Numbered from the stretch's first letter, positions 18,271-27,976 are shown. The stretch: DNA of 64,000 bases from Bacillus glycinifermentans (GCF_001042475.2 NZ_LECW02000005.1:102000-165999); one strand, 5' to 3'. The notes: a model not told the origin generated them from the sequence alone. Program-made: numbers and translations.

Positions 18271-19971
18271 ATGAATAAACAAACGGAAGACCTATATTTG
18301 TCTTTTCATCAGGAGTTGCTGCAGTTTTTATTGAAAAACCGGGATGCCTCTTACAGCGAGTCAATCGCCTGGCTCAAGGGGGCGGCAGAGTCTTTTTTTT
18401 CGTTTATGTCCTTAACCTTGCACGCTTCATCCCGATCGGACGAGCAGTACGAACCTGATAAAGAGGCCGATAAATATTATACCATAATAACAATTGAAGA
18501 ATATAATAAATATATTAAGATTTCATGTCAAAAGAATCATAAAATATTGCATGATTTGACTGAATCCGTCCGCTTGTTTTTGCAGAACTGCTTAAAAGCA
18601 GAAGCGTCTGCGGAGGAAACGCGCCGCCAAGCGAGGATCTATGAGCAGACAGCGTTGTTTCATGAGCTCATGGGTCAGGAAAAAGTGCTCAAAACGATGC
18701 TTGAGAGCTTACAAGGAGAGTTTTCTTCCTTGTCATACGGCCTTTTTCTGTCTTATGACCAAGACCAGTATTTGCAATTGCCTGCAAAAGAAATCGATGT
18801 CAATGGTGAATCGGCCGATTCTTTTGCACTTGAAGCCTATCTGTCGGGGCAGGTGAAGCTGATCAACGGATCTACCGTCTATATTCCGCTGAAAGGCAGG
18901 CAAGGTACGTACGGCGTTTTGCGTGCCGAGGGAGAGAATGCAGCCGAAGTCGCTGCTGACATCGGCATGATTGCCAATGCTGCGGGAATAGCCTTCGAAA
19001 ACGCGCGGCTTTATGAACAGGCCAAAAACATGATTTCCAATCTGGAACTTATCAATGAAACGTCTCATCAGCTCAATCAGACACGGCAGCTTCCGGAAAT
19101 GATGAAATATTTGTCAGAACGGCTGATCGGGTCATTTGGCGCCGATGAAGTGGGCTTTTTTTATAACAACCACTTAGAGGAACAACGGCTCTTGCCTGGG
19201 AGCACCGTCTTTTTTCAAACGGGTGCAGCGGATCCGTACATCCGCTATGTCAAAGAGAAAATTTCAGAAGAGGACGGGGTTTTTGTCGGCAGCGGATCAT
19301 CGATGTTCGGCCCTGACGGCTACGCGTCATTAATGGGCGTTCCAATGATCCAAAACAATGAATACATGGGATTTGCGCTCGTTCTGAAGAAAAATGCCTA
19401 TTCATTTTCTTTTGAAATGTTCAAGCTCTTTCAGACGCTGATCAGGCATTCCGCACTTGCCGTGACGAATTCGATGCTCCGTGACCGTCTGAAGCATATG
19501 GTTCAAACGGACCAGCTGACAGAGCTGTATTCGAGAGCCTATCTCGACGAAAAAATTCAATACAGCATGGAAGCTCATCAGGAAGGGGTGTTTTTGCTGA
19601 TTGACATTGATAATTTTAAACGGATCAATGATACGTACGGGCACCAGACCGGGGATGCCATCCTTATTCAGGTTGCCCGGGTGATACAGCAGAACATCCG
19701 TGAACAGGATGTAGGAGCGAGGTGGGGCGGGGAGGAACTGGCCGTGTACGTTCCGAAAATCGATATGTCCGCCGGGGAAAAGCTGGCTGACCGTCTGATC
19801 GCGCCCGTCAGGGAAAACACGAATCCGAAGGTTACGATTTCCTGCGGAATTTCGCACTGGTCGGCGGATGATCCGAAATCCCTGACATCTCTCGTCAAGC
19901 AAGCCGATATCGCCTTGTATGAAGCAAAGAGAAACGGAAAAAACAAGCTGATGATTTTTGAAGCCAATTAA
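18271..19971 (+). CDS. dgcP: Diguanylate cyclase DgcP (YtrP)
   Basis: DgcP makes cyclic-di-GMP from two GTP. From the ATG at 18271 (after GGGTGAT) the protein has 566 residues; an ATG at 18238 lacks a ribosome site. The N-terminal half holds two GAF-like sensor regions, with FENARLYEQAKN near residue 240 linking them. The C-terminal GGDEF domain is intact, with an active site GGEEL at 486-490. An inhibitory-site RxxD (R477-D480) lies five residues earlier, so product feedback is expected. No membrane segments are seen. In B. subtilis the enzyme belongs to the network that holds back motility. Confidence 0.92.
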   Translation: MNKQTEDLYLSFHQELLQFLLKNRDASYSESIAWLKGAAESFFSFMSLTLHASSRSDEQYEPDKEADKYYTIITIEEYNKYIKISCQKNHKILHDLTESVRLFLQNCLKAEASAEETRRQARIYEQTALFHELMGQEKVLKTMLESLQGEFSSLSYGLFLSYDQDQYLQLPAKEIDVNGESADSFALEAYLSGQVKLINGSTVYIPLKGRQGTYGVLRAEGENAAEVAADIGMIANAAGIAFENARLYEQAKNMISNLELINETSHQLNQTRQLPEMMKYLSERLIGSFGADEVGFFYNNHLEEQRLLPGSTVFFQTGAADPYIRYVKEKISEEDGVFVGSGSSMFGPDGYASLMGVPMIQNNEYMGFALVLKKNAYSFSFEMFKLFQTLIRHSALAVTNSMLRDRLKHMVQTDQLTELYSRAYLDEKIQYSMEAHQEGVFLLIDIDNFKRINDTYGHQTGDAILIQVARVIQQNIREQDVGARWGGEELAVYVPKIDMSAGEKLADRLIAPVRENTNPKVTISCGISHWSADDPKSLTSLVKQADIALYEAKRNGKNKLMIFEAN

Positions 19972-19999
19972 AAAAGAGCCGGGATTACCGGCTCTTTTT
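19971..19999. terminator. Bidirectional terminator between dgcP and ytsP
   Basis: AAAAAGAGCCGG (19971-19982) pairs with CCGGCTCTTTTT (19988-19999). The right arm encodes the last residues of ytsP. Confidence 0.85.
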
Positions 20000-20479
20000 A
20001 CTGATACGCTCCCCGAGCTGTTCGGCGAACTTTTTCAAATACAATTCATCTATTTCGTCAAAGCGGTTTGTAATCGGGCTGTCGATGTCAAGCAAGCCGA
20101 TCACTTCGCCGTCTGCTTCAAGCGGAATCACGATTTCGGATTGTGAAGCAGCATCACACGCGATATGACCCGGGAATGCATTGACATCATCCACGCGTTC
20201 GACCTGTTTGTTGGCGAATGCCGTACCGCAGACGCCTTTTCCGAACGGAATCCTGACGCAGGCCGGAAGCCCTTGAAACGGTCCTAACACGAGCTCTCCG
20301 TCTTTTGCAAAATAAAAGCCGGCCCAGTTGACGTCCTCAAGCGAATGGTAAAGGAGGCTTGAGGCGTTGGCCAAATTCGCAATCATATCAGGCTCGCCTT
20401 CTGTCAGCGCATCCGCTTGTTTAAGCAGGAGCTCGTATTTTTTTTCTTTGCTGCCTTCTGTTTTTTCGACATGAAACAT
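19985..20479 (-). CDS. ytsP: Free methionine-(R)-sulfoxide reductase (GAF type)
   Basis: This enzyme reduces free L-methionine (R)-S-oxide using thioredoxin. The GAF fold is clear: VNWAGFYFAKDGELVLGPFQ, then IPFGKGVCGTAF, then PLEADGEVIGLLDIDS. The three cysteines expected of fRMsr enzymes are at residues 74, 84 and 108, with Cys108 in the HIACDAAS loop. The ATG at 20479 follows GTGAGGG and gives 164 residues, close to the B. subtilis length; an earlier in-frame start at 20512 has no ribosome site. Confidence 0.9.
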   Translation of the reverse strand: MFHVEKTEGSKEKKYELLLKQADALTEGEPDMIANLANASSLLYHSLEDVNWAGFYFAKDGELVLGPFQGLPACVRIPFGKGVCGTAFANKQVERVDDVNAFPGHIACDAASQSEIVIPLEADGEVIGLLDIDSPITNRFDEIDELYLKKFAEQLGERISKKSR

Positions 20480-20557
20480 GTTATTTCCCTCACTTTTTAT
20501 TTGAAAATGCAAAATCGCGGCTTTGCGTGATGTGATTTGTCGAGCACTTTTTACAGG

Positions 20558-20587
20558 AACAATTCCTGGTGCGTGGAATTGTTTTTG
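20558..20587. promoter_or_regulatory. Inverted repeat before refZ
   Basis: AACAATTCC (20558-20566) and GGAATTGTT (20575-20583) are perfect nine-base arms around an 8-base loop, with TTTTTG after. Within the left arm, GGAACAATTCC is itself palindromic. It may be a RefZ operator or a small terminator. Confidence 0.5.
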
Positions 20588-20605
20588 TAAGAAGGGGTGA
20601 ACAAG

Positions 20606-21244
20606 ATGGGATCAAACTCATTTTTTACCACAAAGGACAGAATTATCGAATCTGCCGTGCAGCTGTTCAACCAAAAAGGGTTTTCAGGAACGTCCGTCCG
20701 TGAAATCGCAAAAGCAGCGAATGTCAATGTGGCCCACATCTCTTACTACTTTAATGGAAAAGGCGGATTAATGGAACATTTGGTATCCCGTTTTTATGAA
20801 GGATATTTGAGAATCCTTGAAAAGGGATACGAGCGTCTCCATGGCACAACTGCAAAGGATTGCCTTCTTCAGCTGATTTTTGATATTCTATCGTATCAGC
20901 ATGAACACCGTCAATTAACTCGATTCGTCTATCGCGAGGTAACGATCGATTCGACGCTGATTCGTGAAGTGATGTCGACATACTTAACAAAAGAAAAGTA
21001 CATTCTCCATTTGATCATTGAAAAAGGAAAAGAGAACAGAGAATTTTCTCATTTTCCCCTTTCGCATTTTATGATCCAGTTGAAATCGCTTTTGACGATG
21101 CCCTATTTGCAGCCGCAGTATATTTCTGAGGTACTGTATTTGCAGCCCCATGAACCTTACTTTTACAGGGCGTATTATCAAGAGGTCAAAACATGGATCA
21201 TCAGCTTGTTTGACAGGAAACAGGAACAGATTGCCGCTATTTAA
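20606..21244 (+). CDS. refZ: TetR-family regulator of FtsZ, RefZ
   Basis: RefZ (YttP) is a TetR-family DNA-binding protein. In B. subtilis it acts at sporulation to tune FtsZ and chromosome capture at the polar septum. The helix-turn-helix is at about residues 10-60 (KDRIIESAVQLFNQKGFSGT, VREIAKAANVNVAHISYYF). The C-terminal helical domain has the RefZ-specific QPQYISEVLYLQPHEPYF. GAAGGGG favours ATG 20606 (212 residues) over the GTG at 20597. It lies between ytsP and hisJ and overlaps the hisJ end by eight bases in convergent orientation. Confidence 0.87.
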   Translation: MGSNSFFTTKDRIIESAVQLFNQKGFSGTSVREIAKAANVNVAHISYYFNGKGGLMEHLVSRFYEGYLRILEKGYERLHGTTAKDCLLQLIFDILSYQHEHRQLTRFVYREVTIDSTLIREVMSTYLTKEKYILHLIIEKGKENREFSHFPLSHFMIQLKSLLTMPYLQPQYISEVLYLQPHEPYFYRAYYQEVKTWIISLFDRKQEQIAAI

Positions 21245-22046
21245 CGATATGTTCAAAACGTTCATAGCCAAACCCGGCATCCTTTGCTTGATGGGCATCA
21301 GACCCATAAACAAGCGGGATGTTTTTTTGTTTGGCTTCTTCGATCATCCACTTCTCCAAATAAATGTCCCCGGCATGCGGTTTGCGGAGGCCTGACGTAT
21401 TGAAATCGAGCTCAAGCCCGCGTGCTGCCGCTTCTGTCAGACATGAGGACACCGATTGGCGGACCTTTTCTGACATGGTGTATGGAAAAAGTTTGACAAA
21501 CTTTTTAATCAATGTGAGATGACCGATTCGTTTTGGCTTAAAGACGCCGAGCGATGATACAATAGAAGAAAAGATTTCCTGATAGTATGCGAGATACACT
21601 TCTTCGATCGTTCCATAATGCCTGATCAGTTGTTGAAACGCGGCATCATCATAATCAAGGCAGATATGAGACTCACCCGCCGGCAAAAAGTGAACCGACA
21701 GGATGCCGTCGTCAAGAACCGGGCCGAAATCATCGAGAAATGACTGGATTTCGCGTTCAAAGGCGCGGATATAGTCGACTTCAAGACCGATTAAAATATC
21801 GATTTGCCCTTCATATTCTTTTTTCAGCGCCGTAAGGCTTTTCAAATAGCGCTCCAGTGACGCCATCGGCATGGCGCTGTCCTTCCCGGGTGTCGGGTCA
21901 ACGAAAGAAGGCGGCAGGGGGGCATGCTCTGTAAAGGTAACGGAATGAAAGCCTTTTTTGCATAATTCTTCTATATATTGTCTGAATTCATCCTTTGATC
22001 CGTGAGGGCAAAAAGGAGAGTGGACATGACCGTCTCGTTTCAGCAT
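21237..22046 (-). CDS. hisJ: Histidinol-phosphate phosphatase (PHP family)
   Basis: HisJ removes phosphate from L-histidinol phosphate late in histidine synthesis. The 269-residue protein is a PHP-domain metal enzyme: HVHSPFCPHGSKDEF (residues 7-21) supplies the first metal ligands, and VTFTEHAPLP, GLEVDYI, RIGHLTLIKKF and YGSDAHQAKDAGFGY supply the others. The ATG at 22046 follows GGGGTGA. It is a single gene, distant from the main his operon as in B. subtilis. Confidence 0.94.
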   Translation of the reverse strand: MLKRDGHVHSPFCPHGSKDEFRQYIEELCKKGFHSVTFTEHAPLPPSFVDPTPGKDSAMPMASLERYLKSLTALKKEYEGQIDILIGLEVDYIRAFEREIQSFLDDFGPVLDDGILSVHFLPAGESHICLDYDDAAFQQLIRHYGTIEEVYLAYYQEIFSSIVSSLGVFKPKRIGHLTLIKKFVKLFPYTMSEKVRQSVSSCLTEAAARGLELDFNTSGLRKPHAGDIYLEKWMIEEAKQKNIPLVYGSDAHQAKDAGFGYERFEHIVK

Positions 22047-22171
22047 GATGTCACCCCGTAAAGAAATAGTCAGATGTTGTCACTTTGATGTAAAAAAATT
22101 AAAAATTCTGCTCAAAAAATGTTGGTTACATGGTATCATAAGAACAATGAAAACGATAGCTTTACTTCTTT

Positions 22172-22199
22172 TTTACATAACAATTTTTCAAAATATTAT
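22172..22199 (+). promoter_or_regulatory. Sigma-A promoter of ezrA
   Basis: TTTACA (22172-22177), a 16-base spacer and TATTAT (22194-22199) lie 40 bases before ezrA. Confidence 0.55.
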
Positions 22200-22238
22200 A
22201 ACCCTGACAGAACAAGTTAAACAGCAAGGGGGCTCATT

Positions 22239-23936
22239 ATGGAGTTTGTCATAGGCTTATTAGCGGCTTTTTTGATTTTATTCGCTGCAGGCTACTTATT
22301 CAGAAAAAATATATATAAAGAAATCGACCGTTTAGAAGCATGGAAAATCGAAATCCTCAACCGTTCGATCGTGGAGGAAATGTCGAAAATCAAGCATTTG
22401 AAAATGACGGGACAGACCGAAGAATTCTTTGAAAGATGGCGCAAAGAATGGGATGAAATCGTCACATCGCACATGCCGAAGGTTGAAGAGCTGTTGTTCG
22501 AAGCGGAGGACTGCGCCGATAAATACCGCTTTCAAAAGTCAAAGCAGGTGCTCGCCCACATCGAAAACCTATTAGCAGCGGCCGAGTCCAATATAGAGGA
22601 CATTTTAAAGGAAATCGCCGACCTCGTTTCAAGCGAAGAACAAAACCGCAAGGAAATTGAAGACGTGAAAGAACGGTATACAAAGGTGCGCAAAAACCTT
22701 TTGGCGTACAGCCATTTGTACGGTGACCTTTACCCGAAAATCGAAGCCGATCTTGATGAGGTATGGGAAGGGATCAAGCGATTCGAAGCCGAGACCGAAG
22801 GCGGAAACTACATAGAGGCAAGAAAGGTGCTGCTTGCTCAGGACCGCTTGCTTGAAGAGCTTCAAGCACATATAGACGATGTGCCGAAGCTGCTTGCCAG
22901 CTGCAAGCAGACCGTACCGCAGGAGCTTCAGAAACTGAGGGCGGGCTACCAGGAAATGATCGGCAAAGGCTACAAGCTTGACCACATTCAGATCGACAAA
23001 GAACTGGAAAACCTTATGAAGGAACTGAAGCGCGCCGAAGCAGCGCTCATGGCAGACCTCAATCTGGAAGAAGCATCACAGATCGTGCAAATGATCGATG
23101 AGACGATACAGACGCTGTATAACGATTTGGAGCATGAGGTCGAAGCCGGTCAGCTCGTATTAGGCAAAATGCCGGAGCTGGCTGTCACGCTTGAAAAGCT
23201 TGAATCGAACAAAGAGGAAACAAAAGCCGAAACAGAGCTCGTAAAAGAAAGCTACAAGCTGACGACGAGTGAGCTGGAAAAGCAGCAGTCGTACGAAAAG
23301 CGGCTTGAAACGATCAACAAGCAGTTTGAGCAGGTGAAGGAAAGGCTTGATCAGAAGCATGTCGCTTATTCCCTCTTGAAGGAAGAGCTGCTGGACGTCG
23401 AAAAGCAGATGGAAACGGCTCAAAAAGAGCACGATGAATACAGGGAAATGCTTCAATTGCTGCGAAAGGAAGAGCTTCAGGCAAGAGAGCTTCTTGAACA
23501 GTTGAAGCACACCGTCAAAGATACGGCAAGACGTCTGGAAAAAAGCAATGTTCCGGGCATTCCCGAGTCATTGACAGAACAGATTCAAGAGTCGCGCTCC
23601 ATCGTTTTGAAGGTGAATGAACAGCTTGATGTTCTCCCGTTAAACATGGATGCCGTCAACGAGCGGCTGAAAGAAGCCGAAAAGCTTGTCACGGGTGTGA
23701 AAGAACAGACGGATGATCTTGTTGAAAAAGTGTTGATGACCGAGCGCATCATTCAGTACGGAAACCGCTTCAGAAGCCAGAACCATATGCTTTCCGAGCA
23801 GCTGAAAGAAGCGGAAAGGCGCTTTTATTCATACGATTACGATGAGGCGTTTGAGATTGCCGCAAGAGCGGTGGAAAAAGCCTCTCCGGGTTCTGTGAAT
23901 CACCTGAAATCGCAGGCCGATCAGCCTGAAAGCTAA
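22239..23936 (+). CDS. ezrA: Septation ring regulator EzrA
   Basis: EzrA is a membrane-anchored negative regulator of FtsZ ring formation and a divisome scaffold. The 565-residue protein has one N-terminal transmembrane helix (residues 3-20, FVIGLLAAFLILFAAGYLF). The rest is a long cytoplasmic coiled coil, the spectrin-like repeats known from EzrA structures. Near the C-terminus lies the family patch YGNRFRSQNHMLSEQLKEAE. The ATG at 22239 follows AAGGGGGC. It is monocistronic, with a strong terminator shared with braB. Confidence 0.95.
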   Translation: MEFVIGLLAAFLILFAAGYLFRKNIYKEIDRLEAWKIEILNRSIVEEMSKIKHLKMTGQTEEFFERWRKEWDEIVTSHMPKVEELLFEAEDCADKYRFQKSKQVLAHIENLLAAAESNIEDILKEIADLVSSEEQNRKEIEDVKERYTKVRKNLLAYSHLYGDLYPKIEADLDEVWEGIKRFEAETEGGNYIEARKVLLAQDRLLEELQAHIDDVPKLLASCKQTVPQELQKLRAGYQEMIGKGYKLDHIQIDKELENLMKELKRAEAALMADLNLEEASQIVQMIDETIQTLYNDLEHEVEAGQLVLGKMPELAVTLEKLESNKEETKAETELVKESYKLTTSELEKQQSYEKRLETINKQFEQVKERLDQKHVAYSLLKEELLDVEKQMETAQKEHDEYREMLQLLRKEELQARELLEQLKHTVKDTARRLEKSNVPGIPESLTEQIQESRSIVLKVNEQLDVLPLNMDAVNERLKEAEKLVTGVKEQTDDLVEKVLMTERIIQYGNRFRSQNHMLSEQLKEAERRFYSYDYDEAFEIAARAVEKASPGSVNHLKSQADQPES

Positions 23937-23945
23937 AAGCACAAA

Positions 23946-23974
23946 AAGCCCCCCTTCCAAAAGAAGGGGGGCTT
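23946..23974. terminator. Bidirectional terminator between ezrA and braB
   Basis: AAGCCCCCCTT (23946-23956) pairs with AAGGGGGGCTT (23964-23974). Confidence 0.85.
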
Positions 23975-23980
23975 ATCATT

Positions 23981-25318
23981 TTAGCTGACTTTCTCTAAAC
24001 GGTCCGGACTTACAGGGATAAGGAAAGTCAAGATGTAACCGATCACTGCGCCGATGATGGCCGGGATGAGCCAGCCGATTCCGACGCTGAATAATGGAAT
24101 GTGCTCGCCTAAAAATTTGTTCAGCGCTCCTAATGGAATGTTCGCGGCATTCAAGCCGTCGATAATGCTGAAAATGCCTGTTGCGAAAAGCGCTCCGATA
24201 TACACCTCGCGCCGTTCGTTAAACAGTCTGTCAATAAACGAAAGGAATACAACGACGATCGCAAGCGGATAAATCGCTGAAAGAATCGGCACTGAAAGCG
24301 AGATGATTTCATTCAATCCGAAATTCGCGATCACCAGGCTGAACAGCGATACAATGATCACGACGGTTTTATAGGAAAGACCCGGAATCAGCTTTGAAAA
24401 ATATTCTCCGCACGAAGAAACAAGTCCGACGCTCGTTGTCAGGCAGGCGAACAAAATGGCAACCCCGAGGACGACATTACCAAATGAGCCGAACAAAAAG
24501 GTGGAAGCCTTAGATAAGATGGCTCCTCCGTTATCGAGTGACCCGACCGTCTCAACGCTTGTCGCTCCAAGATAAGCAAGTGATACATACACAAGCGCAA
24601 GTCCAACTGCAGCCACAACCCCGGCTTTAATACAGGAGGCCGCGATTGATTTCGGATTTGTCACTCCGCGCTCTTTTACCGCTGAAATAACGACGATGGC
24701 GAAGACGATCGACGCAATGGCGTCCATTGTTTTATAGCCCTCTAAAAAGCCTGTGAAGATCGGAGCGGCCTCATACGCTTTCGTAACAGGACCAATGCTG
24801 CCCATCGGCGTAACGATTGCTTTGATTACGAGTATAGCGATGACTGCCAATAAGATCGGTGTTAAAATTTTACCGATGCGGTCAACAAGCTTGCTCGGAT
24901 TTAAAGCCAGGAAAAAAGTGATACCGAAGAAAATCAGGGTAAAAATAAACAGGTAAATCCCTGATGAATGGCTGCCCAAAAACGGTTCAACGGCAATGAC
25001 GTACGAAACGGTTCCCGTTCTTGGAATCGCAAACAGCGGTCCGATCGTCAAGTAAATGCAGACGATTAAAATGGTGCCAAAGACGGGGTGCGCTTTATCC
25101 GCCAGCCCTTTTGCACTGCCGGTAAGGGCTACGGCAATCACGCCGAGAAGCGGCAGGCCGACGCCTGTCAGCAAAAACCCGATGATGGCCGGCCATACGT
25201 TTTCTCCCGCAGCTTGGCCGAGCAGGGGAGGGAATATCATGTTTCCCGCTCCGAAAAAGAGAGCGAACAGCATCAAACCGATCGCTAACGTTTCCTTAGC
25301 GGATAGCGTAGTTTTCAT
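23981..25318 (-). CDS. braB: Branched-chain amino acid transporter BraB
   Basis: This is a 445-residue LIVCS-family sodium-coupled permease with about twelve transmembrane helices. The N-terminus FALFFGAGNMIFPPLLGQAAG is diagnostic of the BrnQ/BraB family. It imports isoleucine, leucine and valine. Position between ezrA and nifZ is that of B. subtilis braB rather than brnQ. The ATG at 25318 follows AGGAGGTC. A near-perfect CodY box sits 26 bases upstream. Confidence 0.92.
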   Translation of the reverse strand: MKTTLSAKETLAIGLMLFALFFGAGNMIFPPLLGQAAGENVWPAIIGFLLTGVGLPLLGVIAVALTGSAKGLADKAHPVFGTILIVCIYLTIGPLFAIPRTGTVSYVIAVEPFLGSHSSGIYLFIFTLIFFGITFFLALNPSKLVDRIGKILTPILLAVIAILVIKAIVTPMGSIGPVTKAYEAAPIFTGFLEGYKTMDAIASIVFAIVVISAVKERGVTNPKSIAASCIKAGVVAAVGLALVYVSLAYLGATSVETVGSLDNGGAILSKASTFLFGSFGNVVLGVAILFACLTTSVGLVSSCGEYFSKLIPGLSYKTVVIIVSLFSLVIANFGLNEIISLSVPILSAIYPLAIVVVFLSFIDRLFNERREVYIGALFATGIFSIIDGLNAANIPLGALNKFLGEHIPLFSVGIGWLIPAIIGAVIGYILTFLIPVSPDRLEKVS

Positions 25319-25343
25319 TAAAAAGACCTCCTGTTATTGTTAA

Positions 25344-25358
25344 AATTTTCTGTCAATT
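25344..25358 (-). promoter_or_regulatory. CodY box upstream of braB
   Basis: The minus-strand sequence AATTGACAGAAAATT matches the CodY consensus AATTTTCWGAAAATT at 13 of 15 positions. It suggests repression when branched-chain amino acids and GTP are plentiful. Confidence 0.7.
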
Positions 25359-25507
25359 ATTTTTGCGATATAATGTGACAAAAGTCCAAAGACTATTATA
25401 TTTTAAAAATCAGATAAGTCAAACATTTATTTTAATTTTCAATTTCGGGTTGATATGATAACATATACAGTCATGAAAAAGAACGTTCAATTCCAAAGGA
25501 GCAGATT

Positions 25508-26653
25508 ATGATTTATCTTGATAACAGTTCGACAACTCAACCTTATCCTGAAGTGTTGCAAACGTATGAACAAGTCAGCCGTCGTTTCTTCGGCAATCCA
25601 TCCTCGCTGCATCACCACGGGGTGGAAGCCGATCAATTATTGGCTGAAGCAAGAAAACAAATCAAATCGGCTTTGTCCGTCACTGATTATGACGTCGTAT
25701 TTACGTCAGGCGCTTCAGAAGCCAATAATATGGCGCTGAAAGGCATTGCGCTTGCACACGGCCAAAAAGGAAAGCATATCATCACTTCTTCCATTGAACA
25801 TCCTTCTGTTTCCGAATCTTTGGAACAGCTGAAAACCGCGTTCGGTTTTGACATTACGTATCTTCCCGTCGACGGTCAGGGGCGCGTGTCGCTTGAAGAG
25901 CTGGAAAAAGCGATCAGGAAAGATACGATTCTTGTCAGCATCATGCATGTTAACAATGAAACGGGCGTCATTCAGCCTGTCGAGGACATTGGGAACATCG
26001 TAAAAAGGACGAGCCGTGCGTTCTTTCACGTCGATTTTGTTCAAGGGATTCATAAAGTTCCGCTGGACATCGCCCGTGCAAAAATCGACCTTTGCACAAT
26101 ATCCGGCCATAAATTCCACGGCTTAAAAGGGACCGGAGCTCTCATACTAAAAGAAGAAATTACCCTTTTTCCGTTAATTTCAGGGGGCGAACAGCAAAAC
26201 AGCCGAAGGGCCGGGACAGAAAACACAGCCGGCGCGGCAGCGCTCGCAAAAGCGATCAACTTATCAGCAAAGGATTATTCCGGTTATATAGAGGAGATGA
26301 AAGCGGCAAAAGCGGATTTCATCAAGCAGCTTAAAGGTTTGGAAGGCGTGATTTTAAATACGCCTGAAGATGCGAGCGCACCGCACATCATCAATTTTTC
26401 CGTTCCGGGAATTAAAGCTGAAGTCCTCTTGCATATGCTCGAAGAACGGGGTATTTTTGTATCGACGACATCCGCATGCTCATCAAAGCAGCATAAGCCG
26501 AGCAAAGTGCTGATGGCTATGGGAAAAGGGGAGCAGGCGGCCGAAAGCAGCATCAGAATCAGCTTAACTTACCGGGGAAACGAAGGGGTTGTCGAGCCGT
26601 TTATGACAGCTCTAACAGAAAGTGTACACAAACTAAAAGGAATTATGAGGTAG
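25508..26653 (+). CDS. nifZ: Cysteine desulfurase NifZ (ThiI partner)
   Basis: This is a PLP-dependent enzyme that takes sulfur from cysteine and carries it as a persulfide. In B. subtilis NifZ feeds ThiI for 4-thiouridine in tRNA. The 381-residue protein has the class V aminotransferase layout. It shows the PLP lysine in [12 protein letters not shown] near residue 200 and the active cysteine in [17 protein letters not shown] near residue 326. The ATG at 25508 follows AAAGGAGCAG. thiI begins seven bases after its stop, so the pair forms an operon. Confidence 0.93.
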   Translation: MIYLDNSSTTQPYPEVLQTYEQVSRRFFGNPSSLHHHGVEADQLLAEARKQIKSALSVTDYDVVFTSGASEANNMALKGIALAHGQKGKHIITSSIEHPSVSESLEQLKTAFGFDITYLPVDGQGRVSLEELEKAIRKDTILVSIMHVNNETGVIQPVEDIGNIVKRTSRAFFHVDFVQGIHKVPLDIARAKIDLCTISGHKFHGLKGTGALILKEEITLFPLISGGEQQNSRRAGTENTAGAAALAKAINLSAKDYSGYIEEMKAAKADFIKQLKGLEGVILNTPEDASAPHIINFSVPGIKAEVLLHMLEERGIFVSTTSACSSKQHKPSKVLMAMGKGEQAAESSIRISLTYRGNEGVVEPFMTALTESVHKLKGIMR

Positions 26654-26660
26654 AGAAAAA

Positions 26661-27866
26661 ATGAAATATGACTACATGTTAATCCGTTTTGGCGAAATTT
26701 CAACAAAAGGAAAAAACAGACGCCTTTTTGTCGATCGTCTGAAAAGAAACATCAAAATGGTTTTGCGCGATTTCAGAAACATCCGTTACGAAGCAACAAG
26801 GGACAGAATGACGCTCACATTAAACGGCGAGGATGCCGAAGCCGTAACCGCCCGCTTAAAAAACGTTTTCGGCATTCAATCGTTCAGCCTCGCCGTCAAA
26901 TGTCCGACAGACTTGGACAGCATTAAAGAGACGGCCCTTGCATCCGTACAAGAGCAATACAAGGCCGGTGACACGTTCAAAGTATCGACAAAAAGAGCCT
27001 ATAAACAGTTTGAATTAAACACCAATGAAATGAATGCCGAAATCGGCGGACATATTTTGCGGAATACTGAAGGCCTGACCGTTGACGTTCACTCGCCTGA
27101 CATTCATTTGCGAATCGAGATCAGGGAAGATGCGACTTATTTGACGTTCCGCGATGAAAAAGGAGCCGGGGGACTGCCCGTCGGCAGCGGAGGAAAAGCG
27201 ATGCTGATGATCTCGGGCGGCATTGACAGCCCTGTCGCCGGATTTTATGCGATGAAGCGCGGCCTTGAAATTGAGGCGATTCACTTTTTCAGTCCGCCGT
27301 ACACGAGCGAGCGCGCCAAGCAAAAGGTGATCGACCTTACCGAAAAGCTGACGGCGTTCGGCGGGGACATCAAGCTTCACATCGTGCCGTTTACAAAAAC
27401 GCAGGAGCACATTCAAAAGCAAATTCCCGAAAACTATTCGATGACGGCAACCCGCAGGCTGATGCTGCAGATCGCAGACAAGATACGCGAACAAAACAAC
27501 GGCCTCGCCATTTTTACGGGAGAAAGCCTCGGACAGGTGGCAAGCCAGACGCTTGAAAGCATGTATGCGATTAATGCGGTGACGAATACGCCGGTTTTGC
27601 GTCCGCTGATCGGAATGGACAAAACCGAAATCATCGAAAAGGCGAAAGAGCTCGGCACATACGACATCAGCATCAGGCCGTACGAAGACTGCTGCACGAT
27701 CTTCACGCCGTCAGCGCCGAAAACGCGGCCCAAAAAAGAAAAAATCGAGCATTTTGAAAGCTATACCGACTTCGAGCCTCTCATTCAGGAAGCGGTAGAA
27801 AAGACGGAAACGATCGTTTTAAGCGGCAAAACGGAGGCGAAAGAGAAGTTCGCCGACTTATTTTAA
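26661..27866 (+). CDS. thiI: tRNA 4-thiouridine synthase ThiI
   Basis: ThiI adenylates and thiolates U8 of tRNA. The 401-residue protein has an N-terminal ferredoxin-like and THUMP region (about residues 1-165) and a PP-loop ATPase with SGGIDSPVAGF near residue 185. It lacks the C-terminal rhodanese domain of the E. coli enzyme. That is typical of Bacillus, where NifZ supplies sulfur directly. It is the second gene of the nifZ-thiI operon. Confidence 0.96.
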   Translation: MKYDYMLIRFGEISTKGKNRRLFVDRLKRNIKMVLRDFRNIRYEATRDRMTLTLNGEDAEAVTARLKNVFGIQSFSLAVKCPTDLDSIKETALASVQEQYKAGDTFKVSTKRAYKQFELNTNEMNAEIGGHILRNTEGLTVDVHSPDIHLRIEIREDATYLTFRDEKGAGGLPVGSGGKAMLMISGGIDSPVAGFYAMKRGLEIEAIHFFSPPYTSERAKQKVIDLTEKLTAFGGDIKLHIVPFTKTQEHIQKQIPENYSMTATRRLMLQIADKIREQNNGLAIFTGESLGQVASQTLESMYAINAVTNTPVLRPLIGMDKTEIIEKAKELGTYDISIRPYEDCCTIFTPSAPKTRPKKEKIEHFESYTDFEPLIQEAVEKTETIVLSGKTEAKEKFADLF

Positions 27867-27923
27867 AGGCGCATTCCCAAGGTCGATACCGTCTGTTTTG
27901 CATACAATTACCAAACATTCTTT

Positions 27924-27953
27924 GCATGAAGTCATGTGTTTCTACACAATCTA
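27924..27953 (+). promoter_or_regulatory. SigG promoter of sspA
   Basis: GCATG (27924-27928), an 18-base spacer and CAATCTA (27947-27953) fit the forespore sigma-G consensus GHATR-N18-CATWHTA with one -10 mismatch. Confidence 0.7.
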
Positions 27954-27976
27954 TACTCACAAGGAGGTGAGAACAC

